A stretch of DNA of 40,152 nucleotides from Lachnospiraceae bacterium (GTDB taxonomy: Bacteria; Bacillota; Clostridia; Lachnospirales; Lachnospiraceae). The stretch is taken from assembly GCA_030524705.1 (NCBI GenBank), contig JAUNGD010000031.1:1-40152 (forward strand), written 5' to 3'. Under the pieces are notes generated by a model. That model made no database searches. It had not been told where the DNA came from and was given only the letters and a program-made list of their open reading frames with translations. Position numbers and translations under genes: made by a program. Each line of letters begins with the position of its first letter. Positions within the stretch are counted from its first letter, which is position 1. Of this stretch, positions 34,822-40,152 are shown piece after piece.

Positions 34822-34921
34822 TGTTTCCGGGCGGCCATTTCACGACGTACTCTTTTATGTCTGTCATTTTATGTTTACTGTTTCGTATTTACCACTTCGA
34901 GACATTATTTTACATTTTAAG

Positions 34922-34950
34922 TTGACAGAATACCGGAAATAGAATATAAT
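34922..34950 (+). promoter_or_regulatory. Consensus sigma-A promoter of the LacI-type regulator gene
   Basis: TTGACA (34922-34927), 17 nt, TATAAT (34945-34950): a perfect consensus, so the promoter should be strong unless repressed by the operator just downstream. Confidence 0.85.
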
Positions 34951-34953
34951 TTA

Positions 34954-34967
34954 GTTAAACGGTTAAC
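34954..34967. promoter_or_regulatory. LacI-family operator, copy 1
   Basis: GTTAAACGGTTAAC, a pseudo-palindrome centred on CG as in LacI-family sites, placed 4 nt downstream of the -10 box over the likely start of transcription. The 16-bp core TAGTTAAACGGTTAAC recurs at 38302-38317. Confidence 0.75.
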
Positions 34968-35002
34968 CAAACAGCAAACCGCATCAGAGAAAGGAACAGA
35001 AG

Positions 35003-36025
35003 ATGAAGCAGAGAGCGACGATCCGAGACGTAGCGGCGGCTGCAGGCGTGTCTGTGGCGACGGTGTCATACGTGCTGAATGGAAAGAAAAAGGTCTCAGA
35101 GCAGACCAGAAACGTGGTACTCGATGTGATCAAGGAGCTGGAGTATGTGCCGGATCTGAATGCAAAAAGCCTTTCTGTAAAAGATACGAAGCTGATTGGA
35201 GTTGTGGTTCCGCAGACAGAGCCGGGAAGTACCCTGATGTTCCGCAATAATTTTTACGGGGAGATCCTTGGCAGTATTGAGTATCATGCGCGGCAGTACG
35301 GTTATCACGTACTGATCTCTGCCACGGACGTCACGGAGGATTATTTGAATCTGATCCGGGAACGGAATCTTGACGGCGTTATTATTATCGGTACGTATCA
35401 GAGTGAATTTTTTGAGCAGCTTCGGCAGCTTGATCTTCCGGTGGTGATGGTGGACAGCTATTGTGAATATAACTGGTTCCATGAGGTTCGCATTGATGAT
35501 CAGAAGGGAATTTATCAGGCGACGAAGTACGTGCTAGATGCGGGACACAGGGAGGTTGGCCTGGTCTGCGGACTCCTTCATGAGGATGGCGTTATGCAGA
35601 AGCGCTTCAGAGGGTATCAGCAGGCTCTTGCGGAGTATGGCATTCCATTCAGGCAGGAATACGTATTTGAAGGAAATGTGGATTATGACAGCGGCGTGGA
35701 AATCGCGGGCAGGATCGTGAGGACTCAAAAGGATCTGACTGCGGTGGTGGCGACGGCCGATATGTTTGCGATCGGACTGATGAAGGGCTTTTATGAGGCA
35801 GGGATCCGCGTGCCGGAGGATATTTCGGTTATGGGGTTTGATGACCTGGACATTTCCGCTTACATGACGCCTGGGCTCACGACGGTCCGGCAGGAGATTT
35901 CCCTGAAGGGAGAGCATGCAGTGAATCTTCTGGTTCAGAACATGGCGGACGCCGGGATGAAAAAGGCAACAGAGATTCTCCCGGTACGGATCGTAGAGCG
36001 GGAAAGCGTAAAGAGAAAAGGGTAA
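35003..36025 (+). CDS. LacI-family transcriptional regulator
   Basis: 340 aa. The N-terminal helix-turn-helix is textbook LacI: TIRDVAAAAGVSVATVSYVLNGKKKVSEQTRNVV, followed by the hinge region ELEYVPDLNAKSL. The ligand-binding domain carries LIGVVVPQTEPGS, DGVIIIGTYQ, DDQKGIYQATKYVLDAGHREVGLVCG and VMGFDDLDISAYMTPGLTTVRQ. ATG at 35003 with AAAGGAA upstream. It is probably autoregulated through the operator at 34954 and controls the sugar transporter at 38.4 kb. Its last codons lie inside the first unit of a minisatellite, so the C-terminus (VKRKG) may vary between strains. Confidence 0.95.
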   Translation: MKQRATIRDVAAAAGVSVATVSYVLNGKKKVSEQTRNVVLDVIKELEYVPDLNAKSLSVKDTKLIGVVVPQTEPGSTLMFRNNFYGEILGSIEYHARQYGYHVLISATDVTEDYLNLIRERNLDGVIIIGTYQSEFFEQLRQLDLPVVMVDSYCEYNWFHEVRIDDQKGIYQATKYVLDAGHREVGLVCGLLHEDGVMQKRFRGYQQALAEYGIPFRQEYVFEGNVDYDSGVEIAGRIVRTQKDLTAVVATADMFAIGLMKGFYEAGIRVPEDISVMGFDDLDISAYMTPGLTTVRQEISLKGEHAVNLLVQNMADAGMKKATEILPVRIVERESVKRKG

Positions 36026-36200
36026 AAAAGAAAGAGCTGCGGAAAGTGTAAAGCAGAACAGTAAAGAAAAAGCGCAAAGGAGAAAGCGTAAAGCAGAACA
36101 GTAAAGAAAAAAGCGCAACGAAGAAGGCGCAAAGTAGAACAGTAAAGAAAAAAGCGCAAAGGAGAAAACATAAAGTAGAAAAAGTAAAGAAGAAAGGGGG
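36006..36200 (+). repeat. 40-41-bp tandem repeat (minisatellite) between lacI-type and GH31 genes
   Basis: Unit starts lie at about 36006, 36046, 36086, 36127 and 36168. A unit reads approximately GCGTAAAGCAGAACAGTAAA followed by GAAAAAAGCGCAAAGGAGAAA. Units 2 to 4 are nearly identical; the first is diverged and overlaps the 3' end of the regulator gene, the last is truncated and leads into the GGGGG ribosome binding site of the GH31 gene. No spacers, so not CRISPR. Almost pure A/G on the plus strand with recurring AAGGAG-like boxes. Confidence 0.85.
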
Positions 36201-36208
36201 ATGAGTGA

Positions 36209-38278
36209 TTGAGTGATATGCAGCAGCTAGTGATGCGGCCTGGGGAGGCCGGTCTGGAAATTGTCTTACCGGGAGAAATACGGGCAGTTCTGCACCGGGA
36301 ATGCTGTGCGGCAGGAGAAATCCTTCGAATTGAAGTACCGTATACCGGGGCCTATGGCATGGGAGAAAAATTCAATGGCCTGAATCAGAAGGGCAAATAT
36401 GTTGTTAATCAGGTGATTGAACATTTTTGTCATCAGGGAAATGATACGTATCTTCCGGCACCGTTTTTTGTAACGGATACCGGGCTTGGGATCTACATTG
36501 ATACCGACAAAAGGACGGCCTTTCGATTTGAGGAGACCATTGTCTGTGAGCTTCCCCGGGAAGCAGACGTGTACGTATTTGCAGGAAACGTTGATGAAGT
36601 AATTTCTTCTTATATGAAAAGGCTGGGGGAGGCAAAGCTTCCGCCGAAATATGCCTTCGGCGTATGGATCTCAGCGAACCACTGGAATTGCCAGAGGGAT
36701 GTGGAGCAGCAGCTTCGGTATCTGGAAAAATATCAGTTCCCGGCGAGTGTAATGGTGCTGGAGGCCTGGAGCGATGAGGCGACCTTTTATATCTGGAACG
36801 GCGCTGCGTACAGGCCAAAGCCGGAGGGCGATTCCTTCCGGCAGGATGAATTTGATTATTCCCAAAGCGCGTACTGGAAGGATCCGGCGGGAATGATCCA
36901 GAGCCTGCACGAGAAGGGGATCCGGCTCGTACTGTGGCAGATTCCGGTATACAAAGGACAGCCCAGGGAGGAGACGCCGAATGAACAGCTTGTTCTTGAT
37001 ACGCAGGATGCGGTCAGCCGGGATCTCTGTGTGAAATATGCGGACGGCAGCCCTTATCGTATCCCGGAGGGCAACTGGTTTGAACATTCCCTGATTCCTG
37101 ATTTTTCCAATCCGAAGACCTGCGCCTCATGGTTTGAGAAGCGACAATATTTGCTGGATATGGGCGTGGATGGCTTTAAGACGGACGGCGGAGAGTTTAT
37201 TTACCGTGAGGATATAAAGCTGTACAACGGTATGGATGGAACGGAGGCAAAAAACGCTTATGCAAGACTGTACACGAAGGCGTATACGGACTTCATCGGT
37301 ACAGAGAGGGTGCTGTTTTCAAGGGCCGGTTCAAGGGGCGCTCATCAGATGCCGATTCACTGGGCAGGTGACCAGCAGTCTGAAAATAATGAGCTGAAAA
37401 GCGTATTTTATGCGGGAATGTCCGCGGCAATGACGGGAATTCCGTTCTGGAGCTTTGATATTGGAGGCTTTGCAGGGCCGCTTCCCACGGCGGATCTGTA
37501 CCGCAGAGCTACACAGCTTGCATGCTTTGTGCCGGTGATGCAGTGGCATTCCGAACCGGACGGCGGTCAGTTCAAAGAGCTGATGCCGGGGGCTGACGGA
37601 AATAACGAGAGGAGCCCGTGGAACATTGCAAGGGCATGGGGACAGCCGGAGCTTCTGGAGGAGATACGTTTCTGGCACAACCTGCACATGGATCTTGTTC
37701 CCTATATTTACAGTACGGCCATTGACTGCTGTGAGAACTGCCGTCCGGTGATGAGACCCCTCGTCTATACGTGGCCGCAGGAGGAGCAGGCAGTCCGGTG
37801 GGAGGATGAGTATTTATTTGGAGACAGCCTTTTGGTTGCGCCTTTGCTTGAAGAGAATCAGACGCAAAGAGAGCTGTGGCTGCCGGAGGGGAAGTGGTAC
37901 GGCTTTTTCTCCCATGAGGAATACAGCGGAGGCGCATGTATAGAGTCAAACGAGCGCTTTCCGGTATACATAAGAGGCGGATACGCAGTGGCTCTTCGGA
38001 GACGGAGAGATGCAGGATTCGAAAGCGACGTAGAAGTCAGAAGAGATGTAGGATTCGGAAAGGGCACAGGACTCGGAAGAGATGCAGGATTCGAAAAAGA
38101 TTCCGCGGCGGCGGAGCAGAAATCTGACGAGCTTCATTTCCTGCTGGCAGGGGAAGAGGGAACCTGCCGTTTCCGGGATGAGAACACAGAGCTTCAGATA
38201 AGATGGAAAAATGGAAAGGCTGAGGTGGAAGAAATGAAGGACAGAAACCGGAATATTACGTGGGAGATTCTTTCATAA
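36209..38278 (+). CDS. Glycoside hydrolase family 31 (alpha-xylosidase/alpha-glucosidase type)
   Basis: GH31 enzymes cleave terminal alpha-linked glucose or xylose with retention. The nucleophile is Asp326 in GVDGFKTDGGEF and the likely acid/base Asp388 in HWAGDQQSEN; FKTD and the spacing favour the YicI-like branch. Further motifs are GMGEKFNGLNQKGK near the N-terminus, FGVWISANHWNCQ and FWSFDIGGFAG. No signal peptide, so it acts inside the cell on imported oligosaccharides. The start is a TTG (36209) 8 nt after GGGGG; an ATG at 36218 is possible. The ATG at 36201 leads only to MSD-stop. In the C-terminal beta domain a 12-residue repeat (RDAGFE-like) is inserted at about 600-635. Confidence 0.92.
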   Translation: MSDMQQLVMRPGEAGLEIVLPGEIRAVLHRECCAAGEILRIEVPYTGAYGMGEKFNGLNQKGKYVVNQVIEHFCHQGNDTYLPAPFFVTDTGLGIYIDTDKRTAFRFEETIVCELPREADVYVFAGNVDEVISSYMKRLGEAKLPPKYAFGVWISANHWNCQRDVEQQLRYLEKYQFPASVMVLEAWSDEATFYIWNGAAYRPKPEGDSFRQDEFDYSQSAYWKDPAGMIQSLHEKGIRLVLWQIPVYKGQPREETPNEQLVLDTQDAVSRDLCVKYADGSPYRIPEGNWFEHSLIPDFSNPKTCASWFEKRQYLLDMGVDGFKTDGGEFIYREDIKLYNGMDGTEAKNAYARLYTKAYTDFIGTERVLFSRAGSRGAHQMPIHWAGDQQSENNELKSVFYAGMSAAMTGIPFWSFDIGGFAGPLPTADLYRRATQLACFVPVMQWHSEPDGGQFKELMPGADGNNERSPWNIARAWGQPELLEEIRFWHNLHMDLVPYIYSTAIDCCENCRPVMRPLVYTWPQEEQAVRWEDEYLFGDSLLVAPLLEENQTQRELWLPEGKWYGFFSHEEYSGGACIESNERFPVYIRGGYAVALRRRRDAGFESDVEVRRDVGFGKGTGLGRDAGFEKDSAAAEQKSDELHFLLAGEEGTCRFRDENTELQIRWKNGKAEVEEMKDRNRNITWEILS
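38006..38113 (+). repeat. 36-bp in-frame tandem repeat inside the GH31 gene
   Basis: AGAGATGCAGGATTCGAAA-like units begin at 38006, 38042 and 38078, an exact 36-bp period, encoding RDAGFESD.., RDVGFGKG.., RDAGFEKD... It looks like a recent expansion in a loop of the C-terminal domain. Confidence 0.8.
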
Positions 38279-38303
38279 TTGGTTTTTCATAATTTTTTGA
38301 CTA

Positions 38304-38317
38304 GTTAAACGGTTAAC
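38304..38317. promoter_or_regulatory. LacI-family operator, copy 2
   Basis: GTTAAACGGTTAAC again, within an identical 16-bp core (38302-38317), between the GH31 stop and the binding-protein gene. A TATAAT at 38347-38352 without a good -35 box lies downstream, so the operator would cover the -35 to -45 region of the transporter promoter. Confidence 0.75.
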
Positions 38318-38383
38318 AAAACACGAGCTTCAAGAAATATGCAAAATATAATTTACAAATCTATCCAAGAGAGGAGAAGGACT

Positions 38384-39631
38384 ATGAAGAGAACAAAACA
38401 GTGGAGAACAGTAGTGACGGGGGCAGCTTTGGCGGCGGCGCTTGCGGCGTGCGGCATGACGGCGGCAGCGGAGGAAGAGGTTACGATCAAGTATGCAAAT
38501 TTCAACGCCTCCGGCGGACAGGAGGAAACTCTGGAGGCAATGTATGAGGCGTTCCATGAGGAGTACCCGAACATCACCGTCGAGATCGAGACCATCGGCT
38601 ATGATGACTATTTCACGCAAATGCAGACAAGGGTGGCCGGAGGAACGGCGCCGGACTGCTATGAACTGAATATTGAGAATTTTGCGGCATATGCCAATAA
38701 GGGCGTGCTCGCAGAGCTGACCGGGATTGACGCCGCGGGCTATAATGAGACAGCGCTTTCCGCATTCAATGTCGGGGGCACACAGTACGGCGTGCCGGGG
38801 AATTTTTCAAACGTTGTCCTGATCTACAACAAGGATCTGTTTGACCAGGCAGGTGTGGATTATCCTACTGCTGACTGGACCTGGGAGGATGCGCTGGCAG
38901 CCGGAGAGAAGATCCGGGCGCTGGATGAGAATACCTACGGCATTTATCAGCCGATTACCTTCAATGAGTTTTTCAAGGTTGCCGTTCAGTTTGGCGGAAG
39001 CATTTTAAGCGAAGATAAATCTGCGTTTACGATCAACTCAGAAGAAAATCTGGCCGCGGCAGAAATGATGGTTTCAAAAATCACTGACAGCAACATCCAG
39101 CCAAACGACGAGCAGATGAGCGGTATGGGAGATTGGGATCTGTTTCAGAGCGGACGTCTCGGTATGATCCCCACCGGTATCTGGGCATTTGCCACCTTCA
39201 CAGAGGGCTGTGATTTTGCATGGGATATTTGTGTAGAACCGGGACAGAGCCAGAAGGCGACCCATTTCTTCAGCAATGCGCTGGTAGTAAATGCAGATAC
39301 GGAGAAAAAAGAAGCAGCGGAGTGCTGGATCAACTGGCTGGCTTCCAGCGAGACAGCGGCACAGATGCGTATCGACGCAGGCTGGGATCTTCCGGCAATC
39401 AGCAATGAAGAGGTGCTTGCTTCCTATCTGGAAATAACGCCGCCGGACAACCGTCAGGCAGTATTTGATTCTCTTGATTATCTGACCGTAGCGCCGATCA
39501 TCGAGGATTATGCGCTGATGTCTGATATTATTACGGGCAAGCTGGCTGAGGCGGCCTCTGGAAAGATTACCGTGCAGGAGGCTCTTGATGCGGCGCAGAG
39601 CGAATGTGAGGCGCAGATCAAGCTGCAGTAA
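38384..39631 (+). CDS. Sugar ABC transporter substrate-binding lipoprotein
   Basis: Family 1 extracellular solute-binding protein, 415 aa. The signal peptide MKRTKQWRTVVTGAALAAALAACGM ends in lipobox LAAC. The mature part has the usual pattern: VTIKYANFNASGGQEETLEAMYEAFHEEYPNITVE, GGTAPDCYELN, VPGNFSNVVLIYNKDLFDQAGVDYPTADWTWEDAL and GMIPTGIWAF. GAGGAGAAGG precedes the ATG at 38384; the frame opens earlier at 38339. Ligand is probably an oligosaccharide cut by the neighbouring GH31 enzyme after import. Confidence 0.95.
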   Translation: MKRTKQWRTVVTGAALAAALAACGMTAAAEEEVTIKYANFNASGGQEETLEAMYEAFHEEYPNITVEIETIGYDDYFTQMQTRVAGGTAPDCYELNIENFAAYANKGVLAELTGIDAAGYNETALSAFNVGGTQYGVPGNFSNVVLIYNKDLFDQAGVDYPTADWTWEDALAAGEKIRALDENTYGIYQPITFNEFFKVAVQFGGSILSEDKSAFTINSEENLAAAEMMVSKITDSNIQPNDEQMSGMGDWDLFQSGRLGMIPTGIWAFATFTEGCDFAWDICVEPGQSQKATHFFSNALVVNADTEKKEAAECWINWLASSETAAQMRIDAGWDLPAISNEEVLASYLEITPPDNRQAVFDSLDYLTVAPIIEDYALMSDIITGKLAEAASGKITVQEALDAAQSECEAQIKLQ

Positions 39632-39664
39632 CGGAAGACTGACATGCAATTAGCAGTATGAGGC

Positions 39665-39720
39665 AGGGGGAACATCTCAAATACCGGAAGAACAAGAGGT
39701 TATTTTGCGATGTTCCCCCT
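39665..39720. repeat. 12-bp inverted repeat between binding protein and permease genes
   Basis: AGGGGGAACATC (39665-39676) pairs perfectly with GATGTTCCCCCT (39709-39720). No T-run follows, so a stability element protecting the upstream mRNA is more likely than a terminator. Confidence 0.65.
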
Positions 39721-39745
39721 TCAGACCTTTGATGAGGACAGGATT

Positions 39746-40152
39746 ATGAGCAAAAAGAAAAAACAACAGGCGCTGCTTCGTTCCATACCATTTATGATGC
39801 CCAGCTTTGCGGGCATGATCGTATTCAGTCTGCTTCCGATCCTTATTTCTATTATCATCAGTCTTACGGACTGGAACGGACTGGATAAGCTGAACCTGGA
39901 AACACTGTCTCAGCACTTTGTGGGACTTGGCAATTATGTGAGTATCCTGAGCACCTCTGAGTTCTGGAAGGTGCTTGGGCATACGCTGTATTATATTGTG
40001 CTTTATATACCGCTTGTATTTGTGGCTTCCCTGGGCATCGCAGTGATCCTGAATAAAAATATGAAGGGGATCACGGTATTTCGCGTCATGTACTACATTC
40101 CGGTGCTGACCTCCTGGGTGGCGGCCAGTCTGATCTGGAAGTGGGTGCTGAG
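39746..40152 (+). CDS. Sugar ABC permease (MalF/UgpA type), 3' end outside window
   Basis: The ATG at 39746 opens a frame that stays open to the window end, 135 codons. It starts MSKKKKQQALLRSIPFMMPSF, then a membrane helix (GMIVFSLLPILISIIISLTDWNGL), the typical FVGLGNYVSILSTSEFWKVLGHTLYYIVLYIPL and FRVMYYIPVLTSWVAASLIWKWVL, which is the MalF-type permease pattern. It is the inner-membrane partner of the binding protein just upstream; a second permease should follow outside the window. A GAGGACAGGA element precedes the start. Confidence 0.9.
   Translation, partial: MSKKKKQQALLRSIPFMMPSFAGMIVFSLLPILISIIISLTDWNGLDKLNLETLSQHFVGLGNYVSILSTSEFWKVLGHTLYYIVLYIPLVFVASLGIAVILNKNMKGITVFRVMYYIPVLTSWVAASLIWKWVL

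Noticed and set aside
36006-36200. CRISPR array
   Set aside because: Units abut directly with no unique spacers and no cas genes occur; it is a tandem repeat.

Overview
The window looks like chromosomal DNA of a Gram-positive anaerobe of the class Clostridia, most likely a Lachnospiraceae-type gut bacterium. This rests on gene order (infB-rbfA-nrnA-truB-ribF, then rpsO and pnp), strong AGGAGG-type ribosome binding sites, sigma-A promoters of TTGACA-N17-TATAAT type and U-tailed hairpin terminators. The species cannot be fixed from the sequence alone.

Region 1 (1-13.9 kb, all plus strand) is housekeeping. It starts inside infB (IF2), continues through rbfA, nrnA, truB, ribF and a small membrane protein, then a terminator, a MATE exporter, rpsO with a structured leader, pnp, a large repeat-rich SH3 lipoprotein and an M18 aminopeptidase.

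Region 2 (14.0-23.5 kb) is the most unusual part: one co-directional, AT-richer operon. An unusually long GntR/HutC regulator (522 aa), whose extra C-terminal half looks like a degenerate ADP-ribosylglycohydrolase, sits behind promoters studded with palindromes of the AATGTA-NN-TACATT type. It is followed by a complete BMP-type (nucleoside-family) ABC importer: binding protein, double ATPase and two permeases. Three metabolic genes close the operon: an eIF2B/sugar-phosphate-isomerase-like protein lacking the usual catalytic Cys/Asp, a BtpA/SgcQ TIM-barrel protein and a PfkB-family kinase. I read it as an uptake and processing system for a nucleoside or other ribosyl compound, proceeding through phosphorylated ribose intermediates. 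The chemistry is inference.

Region 3 (23.5-28.5 kb) holds an OmpR-type response regulator, a histidine kinase and a MacB/FtsX-type ABC exporter. A compact 80-nt element able to fold into a four-way junction lies between kinase and exporter.

Region 4 (28.5-32.4 kb, minus strand) carries a decayed TPR/NucS-like nuclease gene with two frameshifts and a stop, then aroA and tyrA. A divergent promoter pair separates tyrA from an EF-G paralogue with altered GTPase motifs (32.6-34.7 kb).

Region 5 (34.9-40.15 kb) is a glycoside-utilisation locus: a LacI regulator, a ~40-bp minisatellite, a GH31 glycosidase with its own 36-bp in-frame repeat, a sugar-binding lipoprotein and the start of a MalF-type permease cut by the window end. 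The same 16-bp LacI-type operator core stands before the regulator and before the binding protein, defining a small local regulon.
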